Of a stretch of 34,269 nucleotides of DNA, positions 16,462 through 24,209 are shown piece by piece. The stretch is taken from NCBI GenBank assembly GCA_938036435.1, contig CALHPU010000068.1, forward strand, positions 1-34,269, read 5' to 3'. The translations under genes and the position numbers were made by a program. How positions within the stretch are numbered: the first letter of the stretch is position 1; the number at the start of each line of letters is the position of its first letter. Under the pieces are notes generated by a model. That model saw only the letters and a list, made by a program, of their open reading frames with translations, had not been told where the DNA came from and made no database searches. This stretch comes from an uncultured Pirellulaceae bacterium. Its GTDB lineage: Bacteria; Planctomycetota; Planctomycetia; Pirellulales; Pirellulaceae.

Positions 16462-19353
16462 ATGTATTTGAATTTGGTTCGAGAAATTAAAACGGCGATC
16501 ACCAACAGTGAGAACCTTCCGCCAGAATTCTTGGTCGAACTGGCCAACGAGTACGGTCGCGCCTGCAACACCGTTAACGATAAACTGTTGGACGTCAGTA
16601 GCTTGCTAAAGATTGGCTGTCGCGACGAAGCGGTCCAAGTCGCAGAACATCCACGCAGCGTGTTGGAATCGGTGCGCGAATTGAATTTTGCCAATCGTAA
16701 AGACTGGTTGACGGTGCTGTCTGAAAAAAAAATGGAGCTGCCGCCGCGACTCGATTTCCATTCGGCAGTGAAGCTAGAAGAGGCCTACGAGAAACTGACC
16801 GAACTGGCACCGCTGTTGAAGAAGAATCGTCTATTGGCGCTGGCTCAGGCACCATTGAAATCCAGAATCTTGATCTTGAAGATGCTGGTCGAAAAGGACC
16901 CCGACAATCAGGTTTGGAAAGTTGACCTCGTCAATCTACAGGAAGCACGCTTGAGAAGCATGGCCGATGAGTACCGGGTTGCCCTCAAGCAGCAAGACGC
17001 CGAAAAATTGGCCGATCTGATGCAGGAAGTTCAAGGTGAATGGGATGTCGAGGTACCTCGCTCGTTGGTCAAAAATATTTCCGAGGCACTCAACTCCATT
17101 GGTATGGAAGCCCATCTGGAAAAAATGGGGCTGGTGGCAAAACAGCTGAACCAAGCGCTGGTCGAGACCGACGCCCAAAAAGGACGTCAACTGCGCCAAC
17201 GCTGGACGGAACTCAATCGAGTCGCCAATCTAAGCGGAAGCGATCCGATGGTGAAGTCGCTGCGCGAGCCGATGCGGTGGCTGGAAGAATTAGACCAAGC
17301 TCACGTCGCCGATCGAAACTACAACCAAGCGGTCGCCGATTTGGAACAATCGATCGCCGTCGGCGTGCCGCTGGAAGACCTCGACAAACGTGTTGCCCAT
17401 GTAGAAAACTTCGATCGCGATAGCTCCGCCGATTTGCTCGGCAAGGCGAAGGCGTATCGAAAATCTGTCATTAAAGAACAGAAAAAGCAATCGCAGGTAA
17501 CGAAGTACGCGTTGATTGGTGCGGCGATTGCTGCAGTCGGATTGATGGGCTGGTTTGGATTCGCACAAAGTCGCAGCGTGAATCTGATCGAGGCTCAGGA
17601 ACAACTGCGCGTGATGATTCAGCAGAAGCAATTCGCCGAAGGCGTCGCGACTCACGATGCCTTTGCTGACTACATTAAAGAAGATTCAGAAATCGTAGGT
17701 CTGTACAGTCAACTGACCCAATTCAAACAGGCCGAAGAATCTCGCAAAGGTGGGATGACGAAACTTCTGGCGGAATTCGATCTCGATGGGGATCTGGGCA
17801 AGGAACTCGATGATCAACTGGCTCAAGGACGCAAGATGGCCAAATCGCCCGGCGAGAAAGAGGAACTTGCGAAGCTTAAAGAGCAGCTTAACGCGCGCAG
17901 GCTGGAAAAACAGAAGGTGCGAAGTGCGGAGTTTCTCAAGCAATTGGATCCGCTCTCTGGACAGCTCAAAAGTATGCTGGCTAAAGTTGATGCCGGATCT
18001 GCAGCACCGTCAGCAGTGATGCCAATCGCCAACAAAATTCGCACGTTGACAAAGTCTTCACGTGCCGACAAAGAGGGTTTGCCGGGTATTTCTTCAAACG
18101 CGAAAGCTCAAGCTGACCGCTTGGTCGCGTCAGCAGAAGATGCGATGGAGCGCGAGAAGATGGGCAAAAAATCGGCCGACGCTCTACGAAACCTGACCAA
18201 GAAAGTTGCCCGCATCAATCAACTGGACGACGCATTGATGAAGTTTGTCCAACGTTTTAGCAATGATCCCAACTCGCGTGATTTTGAGGTATCCGCTCGC
18301 GAGGGGCAACACTTCAGTGGCATTCGATTGTGGCAGGACGTCGGCGAAACCGTCCAGCAGTATCCGGTCGAGACGCTTTCCAAGGATCAATTGATTGACC
18401 TCCAAAGCGATGTTGCCGATGCACTAGAACTGACGGACATTTCCAACTGGCGCGATTCGATTAATCTACTACGCACACACCTCGATCGAGTGCTTGCTGA
18501 CGACAACAACATTGACGAGGAGAAACGGGCGCTGGAGTCTTTCTTCGATCAGGCCAGCCACCGCAATATCTCCGTGCTCGAACGCGATGGAAAGAAGTAC
18601 TACTTGCTGTCAGACTTTGATCCTGACAAGCGGAAATTCAGCTACTTCGTCCGAGGTGTCAATCAACGCGAACGCAAATATCAGAGAGGAGACATTGGTG
18701 GATTGGCCGGTCATTGTAAGATCGCCGCCTCGGTCATTAAACGTCTGAACCGGCCTTCGTTGGACACCGACGCTCAAATCATCAAGATGCTCGAAGATGC
18801 GTTGGAGAAATCAAAACCATTGTCAGCCATCAACGGCCCTCCGATCGACCCGCTGGTTCAATGCGACATGGTAGACCGGATTCTTGAATATGTTGAAGTG
18901 GTGTCGCCCAGCCTTGGTAATTTCGCTGAGAATCAACGAAGCATTCTGCAAGAGCAACGTGTCACCGGACTCAGGTGGAAAAACGTTGAAGACGAATCTG
19001 CTGACCAGATGCGACCTACGGCAGCCAATCTTCTCCAGCGGGTGCGCCGCAATCTGCCGGCGGCTTCGAAATTGATTAACGACAAATTGGTCAAGATGCA
19101 AAAATGGACGCGCGTGGCAGACTACGTTGCTTCGGGACTACTCTATCGCGTCGATGGGCGTTGGGTCATTGATCCCGTGACGCCCAACGGCATCACCGAA
19201 GGAGAGGACTTGTACTGTTTGATTCCCGGCAGACGCAACGTTTCCTCGTTTGAAGTTGTTGGGACCGCTTCTCAAGGAGGCGTCGATCGTGGCGATGCAG
19301 TCCTTCCGCTACAGGCGGGCCGTCCGGTGTTTGTGATTCGGGAGAAGGAATAG
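16462..19353 (+). CDS. One-TM helical/coiled-coil protein of the GTPase module
   Basis: About 963 residues. The frame can start at TTG 16459, but the ATG at 16462 directly follows and is preferred. The first 345 residues are almost entirely helical and charged, with TPR- or spectrin-like spacing but no clear repeat. One membrane helix lies at about 348-369 (YALIGAAIAAVGLMGWFGFA), preceded by a Lys/Gln-rich stretch. Residues of about 380-560 are coiled coil (LAKLKEQLNARRLEKQKVRS and neighbours). The C-terminal 250 residues end in a probable small beta domain (LYRVDGRWVIDPVTPNG). I find no enzyme motif and recognise no family. The position of the membrane helix, with large domains on both sides, mirrors the preceding protein. 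The next gene starts 3 bases after the stop, so co-translation is likely. Confidence 0.85.
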   Translation: MYLNLVREIKTAITNSENLPPEFLVELANEYGRACNTVNDKLLDVSSLLKIGCRDEAVQVAEHPRSVLESVRELNFANRKDWLTVLSEKKMELPPRLDFHSAVKLEEAYEKLTELAPLLKKNRLLALAQAPLKSRILILKMLVEKDPDNQVWKVDLVNLQEARLRSMADEYRVALKQQDAEKLADLMQEVQGEWDVEVPRSLVKNISEALNSIGMEAHLEKMGLVAKQLNQALVETDAQKGRQLRQRWTELNRVANLSGSDPMVKSLREPMRWLEELDQAHVADRNYNQAVADLEQSIAVGVPLEDLDKRVAHVENFDRDSSADLLGKAKAYRKSVIKEQKKQSQVTKYALIGAAIAAVGLMGWFGFAQSRSVNLIEAQEQLRVMIQQKQFAEGVATHDAFADYIKEDSEIVGLYSQLTQFKQAEESRKGGMTKLLAEFDLDGDLGKELDDQLAQGRKMAKSPGEKEELAKLKEQLNARRLEKQKVRSAEFLKQLDPLSGQLKSMLAKVDAGSAAPSAVMPIANKIRTLTKSSRADKEGLPGISSNAKAQADRLVASAEDAMEREKMGKKSADALRNLTKKVARINQLDDALMKFVQRFSNDPNSRDFEVSAREGQHFSGIRLWQDVGETVQQYPVETLSKDQLIDLQSDVADALELTDISNWRDSINLLRTHLDRVLADDNNIDEEKRALESFFDQASHRNISVLERDGKKYYLLSDFDPDKRKFSYFVRGVNQRERKYQRGDIGGLAGHCKIAASVIKRLNRPSLDTDAQIIKMLEDALEKSKPLSAINGPPIDPLVQCDMVDRILEYVEVVSPSLGNFAENQRSILQEQRVTGLRWKNVEDESADQMRPTAANLLQRVRRNLPAASKLINDKLVKMQKWTRVADYVASGLLYRVDGRWVIDPVTPNGITEGEDLYCLIPGRRNVSSFEVVGTASQGGVDRGDAVLPLQAGRPVFVIREKE

Positions 19354-19356
19354 AAC

Positions 19357-20271
19357 ATGTTATCCGACCAAACGTTTTTCTTCAAAATGCACAACCGTGT
19401 GATGGGACCGTTTCCTCTTGCGCGGCTCCAACAAATGGCTCAGTCTGGAAAGATCAACCACGCACATGAGGTTTCCGTCGACGGTAGCAACTGGTCCAAG
19501 GCCGGCGAGCATCCCGAGATTTTTGCCACGCCCGCGGCGGTGGCTCCCGAGGCAACTCCAGCCCAACCGGCTGCCGCTCCTGCTTCAGTGGCTCCAGTTG
19601 CTGCAGCGCCCGTTGCAGCAGCTGCGCCTGCACCGCAAGCCCATCCGGTTGCTCAACCTGATGCCGAACCAGCGCAGCCTGTCGCGCCGCCGGGGCAAAT
19701 CGACTGGTACTACGCAACTGATGACGAACCGGTTGGACCGGTCACCAAAAGTGAAATTGTCGAATACATCAAAACTGGCGACATCGTGCGCTCCGATCGC
19801 GTGTGGAATGCTCAGATGGACGACTGGCACCGTGTTGGTACGCGCGCTGAATTCAAGCCGGCCTTTGATCAAATGAATGCCGCAGTTCCATCGGTTGGCG
19901 GTAAGACGTCAAATATTTTGGACTTGGTTCGCCAAGTCGTTGCTGCCAAACAGTGGTTAATTGCGCTGTGTGTCTTGTTTTTTGCTGCTGCGATCAGTTT
20001 GCTGGGGGTATTTTTCGCCAGTTTCAGTGACGGCCAGTCTGTGAGAATCCAACAGGCAATCTTTTCTCTGGTGCTGGCTGGAGTATTCGCTGGACTGGTC
20101 GTGTTGATCTATCAGTTCATGGTCAAATCAGACCAATTCATCAAAACCAAAGTAGTTGATGATCTTCACGAGGCTTTCGTTTGGCTAAACCGTTTCTGGA
20201 TCACACTTTCGGTCGGGCTGCTGATTTCGATCGTCTTTCTCGTGCTGGTGATCACCGGCATTCTGAAATAG
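19357..20271 (+). CDS. Tandem GYF_2-domain protein with three TM helices
   Basis: A 304-residue protein. Residues of about 5-55 (TFFFKMHNRVMGPFPLARLQ to WSKAGEHPEIF) and about 114-168 (WYYATDDEPVGPVTKSEI to WHRVGTRAEF) are two GYF_2 domains. Each shows the aromatic start, the GP turn and the Trp before the C-terminal segment. They are joined by about 55 residues of Ala/Pro repeats. Three hydrophobic helices follow at about 199-223, 234-256 and 279-303, so the domains should face the cytoplasm. Classical GYF domains bind proline-rich peptides; if GYF_2 does so, the Pro-rich parts of the module proteins are candidate ligands. It starts 3 bases after the previous stop and closes the operon. The sulfatase at 20347 converges on it. 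Confidence 0.88.
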   Translation: MLSDQTFFFKMHNRVMGPFPLARLQQMAQSGKINHAHEVSVDGSNWSKAGEHPEIFATPAAVAPEATPAQPAAAPASVAPVAAAPVAAAAPAPQAHPVAQPDAEPAQPVAPPGQIDWYYATDDEPVGPVTKSEIVEYIKTGDIVRSDRVWNAQMDDWHRVGTRAEFKPAFDQMNAAVPSVGGKTSNILDLVRQVVAAKQWLIALCVLFFAAAISLLGVFFASFSDGQSVRIQQAIFSLVLAGVFAGLVVLIYQFMVKSDQFIKTKVVDDLHEAFVWLNRFWITLSVGLLISIVFLVLVITGILK

Positions 20272-20346
20272 CAACTCCAAATAGGCGACCAACGAACACA
20301 GTGGTTAGTCTCGCTAGAAGCAAGATACTCCTATCTCTGAAGCGCA

Positions 20347-21936
20347 CTACGTCGCGCCAAACTTTTTCTTCTTCTTTGCCTTCTTGGCTTTCTTTTTCTT
20401 CTTTGGCTGATGAGCTACCTCAGGCCGCTGCACGTTCTCATCGGGTCCTCGAAAAACATAGGGCTTCCACGTTTCGACGGCTTCCTCCCACTGCGATTGT
20501 GATCGTGTCGGAAACCAAGTCGGCCAACCGTGTTTGAGAAATTCCGGATCCAGTTGATCGCGATTCGCCAAAACCCACTGATCGACGCTTAAGTCGCCTC
20601 GTAGTGATTCGGGAAACTTACCCAAGCCGCGAAATTCGTCGCTGACACCTTGATCGTGAATGACGTTTTCTCGCCAATTATTTAGCTCTGCGAGTAGTTC
20701 ATTCTTCGTGTCGGCGTAAGCAGGATCATCGGCCAAATTGTTGACCTCATGTGGATCCTTCTTCAGGTCAAACAATTCGACTTCCGGTTTTCGTGGTGCG
20801 AAAAAGGCTGCTTGTGCGGGAGTCAATTCGCCTCGGAGGTGCATGGCACCCATCTCGGCCAACATAGGATAGCACTGTTCCTTGTATCGGCTGAACTGTA
20901 GCCATGGTCGCTCTGGCATCAGATTCAAAATTAGCTTGAAGTCTTTACTGCGAATGGCCCGCATCGAATCGTGAGCATTATCCATTTTGTCACGCGCTGC
21001 AAAAACATACTTGCGATTTTTGATTTCCTCTCCAAGCAGGCTTTCTCCATGCAGCGCGACCGGTGCTTCGACGCCAGCGGCCTCTAGCACGGTGGCACAA
21101 ATATCGATCGACATTGCCAAATCTTCACTGACCTGCCCTGCCTCGACTTTGTCCGGCCAACGCATGATCATCGGAATTCGAATGCCTCCGTCATACAGAA
21201 ACTGTTTGCCGCGAATGTGGCATCGACCGTGGTCGCCAATGAAAAAGACAATCGTATTATCAGCGAGTCCTTCATCCTCAAGCCGCTTCAGCAATTCGCC
21301 AACCTTGCGATCCACCAACTGCATTTGTTCAAGCCCATTGGCCCAATCGCGACGGCAGAATTCTGTGTCTGCGTAGTAAGGAGGCAGTTCCACATCTTTA
21401 ATGTCGATCGGACGCTCTGGATCGCGATCCCATTTGCGATGCGTTTCGGGAAACGTAATTCGAGCGAAGAACGGCTGTCCCTCTTTTCTCTCATTCCAGT
21501 CGTTGCCCATAAACAGGCCTTCGCGTGTGTCCGGCAAGAAGTTGACGTCAATTTTGTAAGACATCAGCGCCGTGAAATAGCCAGCGTCTTGAAGCAGATG
21601 GGGGATCGGCCTGATGCCGTGCGGCAAAGGTTTCTTGTCGCTGGTTCGATGCTGGTGCGCACCGATGTAGTTTTGATGGAAGCCCGTCATCATGGCCGAC
21701 CGCGACGTTGAGCAAACGGGTGAAGTTGTGAACGCGGTTTGGTAGCGCACACCTTGAGCAGCAAGTGCATCGACGTGCGGCGTATGAATCCCTTTGGTTC
21801 CGTAACAGGAAAGATCGGGCGACCAATCTTCGATTGTGATCCAAAGAATGTTCGGGCGCTGGTCAGTGGATGTTTCAGCAACCGCAACGGAGCAACAACT
21901 GAGTAGAAGTGCGAAAGCAATCAGTAAGTTTTTCAT
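20347..21936 (-). CDS. Secreted sulfatase with Lys-rich C-terminal tail
   Basis: A 529-residue type I sulfatase (formylglycine-dependent family), which hydrolyses sulfate esters, here probably on polysaccharides. A signal peptide of about 20 residues ends at VAVA. Metal-site residues start at Glu36-Asp37 (ITIEDWSPD). The active-site signature is Cys75-Ser-Thr-Ser-Arg79 followed by MMTG, so Cys75 would become formylglycine. Position +2 is Thr where the usual core is C-x-P/A-x-R; similar CSTSR sequences occur in other bacterial sulfatases as far as I recall. GDHGRCHIRGKQF carries further metal and substrate ligands. The last 20 residues are almost all Lys and Ala, unlike the rest. GAAAAGAG precedes the ATG. 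A second sulfatase lies upstream on the same strand, separated by a repeat element. Confidence 0.93.
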   Translation of the reverse strand: MKNLLIAFALLLSCCSVAVAETSTDQRPNILWITIEDWSPDLSCYGTKGIHTPHVDALAAQGVRYQTAFTTSPVCSTSRSAMMTGFHQNYIGAHQHRTSDKKPLPHGIRPIPHLLQDAGYFTALMSYKIDVNFLPDTREGLFMGNDWNERKEGQPFFARITFPETHRKWDRDPERPIDIKDVELPPYYADTEFCRRDWANGLEQMQLVDRKVGELLKRLEDEGLADNTIVFFIGDHGRCHIRGKQFLYDGGIRIPMIMRWPDKVEAGQVSEDLAMSIDICATVLEAAGVEAPVALHGESLLGEEIKNRKYVFAARDKMDNAHDSMRAIRSKDFKLILNLMPERPWLQFSRYKEQCYPMLAEMGAMHLRGELTPAQAAFFAPRKPEVELFDLKKDPHEVNNLADDPAYADTKNELLAELNNWRENVIHDQGVSDEFRGLGKFPESLRGDLSVDQWVLANRDQLDPEFLKHGWPTWFPTRSQSQWEEAVETWKPYVFRGPDENVQRPEVAHQPKKKKKAKKAKKKKKFGAT

Positions 21937-21953
21937 ATTCTCTTTTCAAAATG

Positions 21954-21983
21954 ATTATCACAACCTCACTCGCAAGTATTCAA
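21954..21983 (-). promoter_or_regulatory. Possible promoter of the first sulfatase gene
   Basis: On the minus strand, TTGAAT (21978-21983), a spacer of 18 and GATAAT (21954-21959). It would give a leader of only about 10 bases before the ATG at 21936, which just fits the GA-rich ribosome binding site. The match is fair, not compelling. Confidence 0.3.
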
Positions 21984-22031
21984 GTTGCGTATCTGAGATT
22001 GAATTTCAATTTTTACTAAAAAAGCTCGCTA

Positions 22032-22216
22032 GTTTGAAATCGCGAAGCGTTTAAATACAAGCCCGAAGCGCGAGCGAGTGAATATAATACAAGCTCGAAG
22101 CGCGAGCGAATATAATACAAGCCCGAAGCGCGAGCGAGGGAATATTCGCAGGCTTTCTTAGCTCCTCGCTCGCGCTTCGGGCTTGTAATAGCGCAACTCC
22201 AAAGCCCGCAAGCAAG
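22032..22216. repeat. Composite dispersed repeat with 24-bp perfect stem
   Basis: Three direct copies of tacaagcccgaagcgcgagc (one with a c-to-t change) begin at 22056, 22088 and 22116. A perfect 24-base inverted copy of the third lies at 22164-22187, so 22116-22187 can form a long hairpin with a 24-base loop. The flanks tttgaaatcgcgaagcgttt and gcgcaactccaaa match the flanks of the element at 121-430, and the 32-base spacing of the first two copies equals the tandem unit there. It fills the 324-base gap between the two sulfatase genes. Confidence 0.88.
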
Positions 22217-22260
22217 GTACGGAGCCCTAGATTGTGCAATGGGTTGTGAATCAATGCAAT

Positions 22261-23769
22261 CTAATATTTCCCGTTTGTTCCGTATGTTTCCAGCTTCGAC
22301 TTGCGAGGTCGAACACGCACGCTGTGATCGGGTTGCCCCGTGATTCGATCAAACTCATCGGGCGTCCGACGCGAAGGTAAATAGTCATTGGTCTCTTCTG
22401 CCCACTGCTCCAGTGCCTTGGCCATTCGGTCGCGAACTGTTTGATAGGCGGTATCCTCAGCCACATTACGTGTCTCCCCGGGATCGCGTTGCAAGTCAAA
22501 AAGCTCCCATTTGGGTCGCGGCGAAATCAAGCAGGCTCGTTGAGAAGCAGTTAGTCCGTTTTCTTTCTCAAGCCGCAACATATTCTGCCAAGTCAACGCT
22601 CGGCCGGCATCTGCCGAAGGCGTTGCCGCTAGATCCTCGTAATCGTTGCGAATCAGTTTGTATTGTTGCGTCATGACGGCGCGAGCTTGATCTTCGTAGT
22701 CGTGCCAGTGATCTTCGGCAAAAGCGTATTGGCGATGGGCTTTCACTGGATCGGTTAACGTTTGGGCAAAACTGATTCCTTCGCAAGCGATAGAGGTTGG
22801 CTGCAAACCTGCGAGCTCCAAAAACGTCGGAGCAATATCGACCGAACTGACTAGCGAATCGGTCACCGATCCTGCGGTGATTTTCGCCCGCCAGCGAATC
22901 AGCCAAGGCGTCCGAATCCCGCCATCGTACATCGTTGTCTTGTCTCGTGGAAACGGCCGACCATTATCGCTGATAAAAAGCACGATCGTGTTGTCGGCAA
23001 TCGCCTGCTCTTGAAGCTTAATCAAAACTTTGCCAACATATTTATCCAATCGCCCAATCTCGTCATAGTACATCCGCAAGTCTTTGCGAACGTCCGGAGT
23101 GTCGGGCAAATGCGAGGGTACGATGACCTCGGAATCTTTGTGCGGCGGGTCGAGAGCACCTTCTTCGTAAGCTCGATGCGGATCGAGCGACGCAAGCCAC
23201 ATGAAGAACGGTTTGTCTTTCGGCCGTTCATCAAATGCCGTCTCCCAGTCTTCGCAACCGCTGGGTTGTTTTTTTGCAACCATCTTTGGTTTGTTACCAT
23301 CTTTGCCTGACGGCAAAACGAAACCAGCGGTCGATACGTCGTAAATTTTGTCGAACTGATCTCGAACGGCGTCACCCAAATGCCACTTTCCTGCGGCGGC
23401 TGTATAGTAGCCAGCTTTCTTCAGTTGCCCCGCAAACGTTTCGCTTCCAGCGGGCAGCGGCCAATGCAACTGTTCGGCACCGGTGTTGTGCGGATACTTA
23501 CCAGTGATAATGCTCGACCGAGACGGACTGCAGGAGCTGATCGTGAGGTAAGCATGGTTGAACTTCAAACCATCTTTGGCCAGCGAATCAATGTTCGGAG
23601 TTCGAATCGATGGGTGACCATAGGCACCGCAATCATTCCAATTCATATCATCTGCGATGATCAGAACAATATTCGGCCGACCAGAGACCTCCTGAGCAAA
23701 CGAAACACCAACACCAAACATCGTGACCAACACCAGAGCGACGACAAGTGTTTGAAGAATTTTGGTCAT
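22261..23769 (-). CDS. Secreted sulfatase (CSPSR type)
   Basis: A 502-residue formylglycine-dependent sulfatase. A signal peptide of about 25 residues ends at SFAQ. The calcium-site Asp40-Asp41 lies in IIADDMNWND. The signature Cys80-Ser-Pro-Ser-Arg84 followed by SIITGKYPH is fully canonical. AAGKWHLGD and FISDNGRPFPRDKTTMYDGG hold further active-site residues. The C-terminal domain has the usual KWELFDLQRDPGETRN segment. The NTGAEQLHWPLP region recalls heparan N-sulfatase-like members, but the true substrate cannot be read from the sequence. It lies upstream of and parallel to the other sulfatase. No maturase for formylglycine is in the window, so activation would depend on an enzyme encoded elsewhere. 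Confidence 0.94.
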   Translation of the reverse strand: MTKILQTLVVALVLVTMFGVGVSFAQEVSGRPNIVLIIADDMNWNDCGAYGHPSIRTPNIDSLAKDGLKFNHAYLTISSCSPSRSSIITGKYPHNTGAEQLHWPLPAGSETFAGQLKKAGYYTAAAGKWHLGDAVRDQFDKIYDVSTAGFVLPSGKDGNKPKMVAKKQPSGCEDWETAFDERPKDKPFFMWLASLDPHRAYEEGALDPPHKDSEVIVPSHLPDTPDVRKDLRMYYDEIGRLDKYVGKVLIKLQEQAIADNTIVLFISDNGRPFPRDKTTMYDGGIRTPWLIRWRAKITAGSVTDSLVSSVDIAPTFLELAGLQPTSIACEGISFAQTLTDPVKAHRQYAFAEDHWHDYEDQARAVMTQQYKLIRNDYEDLAATPSADAGRALTWQNMLRLEKENGLTASQRACLISPRPKWELFDLQRDPGETRNVAEDTAYQTVRDRMAKALEQWAEETNDYLPSRRTPDEFDRITGQPDHSVRVRPRKSKLETYGTNGKY

Positions 23770-23839
23770 GGATTACTTATCCAATTGGATCGTAAGCTGG
23801 CACGTAACAGAAAATTGCGCGAACATTTATTGTAGTGGC

Positions 23840-24114
23840 TTACAACTCGATTTCCACCATCAGAAATACAGCGACGATCGGGAGTAGCAATCCTTTGGCG
23901 TACCGAGCAATCAAGATCAGCGTGACGGGTTTATATCCAACATCCCAATCAAGCCACCTGCAACCACCACTGCCAGCGCAACAAGTTTGAACAAAAGGTG
24001 CTTAGAAACTCTTGATCCGAACAACTCGCTGACGGCGTAGTTGATGGCCATGCTTACGCGCAGCTTAACCATACTCACGCTGCGCGCGAGCATGGCATCC
24101 AAGACATGGACCAC
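23840..24114 (-). pseudogene. Frameshifted C-terminal remnant of an NRAMP-like metal transporter
   Basis: On the minus strand one frame reads from about 24114 to GGLIGML near 23943, then becomes DINPSR and stops. A shift of one base at that point continues as GYKPVTLILIARYAKGLL and LPIVAVFLM, with a stop at 23840-23842. Joined, the two pieces read ALAVVVAGGLIGML-GYKPVTLIL and onward. This is the pattern I know from the last helices of NRAMP (Mn/Fe) transporters: a helix, then G-x-P-x-x-LIL-A-Q-x-x-NGLLLP. The parts for earlier helices, including the metal-binding DPGN motif, are absent, so this is a decayed fragment. It lies between the sulfatase and the lipoprotein gene. Confidence 0.6.
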
Positions 24115-24209
24115 AAAACATTGTTAGAACACCCGACACTCTCGATGCTAGCAACGCCTATGGCCGACTCCAGCTTGCTCATACCGAGGCAATCCTGTAA
24201 CGATCCAGT

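Noticed and set aside
12282-20271. The GTPase module as a confirmed antiphage system
   Set aside because: No nuclease, pore-forming, NADase or other effector domain is visible and no defence genes flank it; only the GTPase/GAP1-like pairing hints at that.
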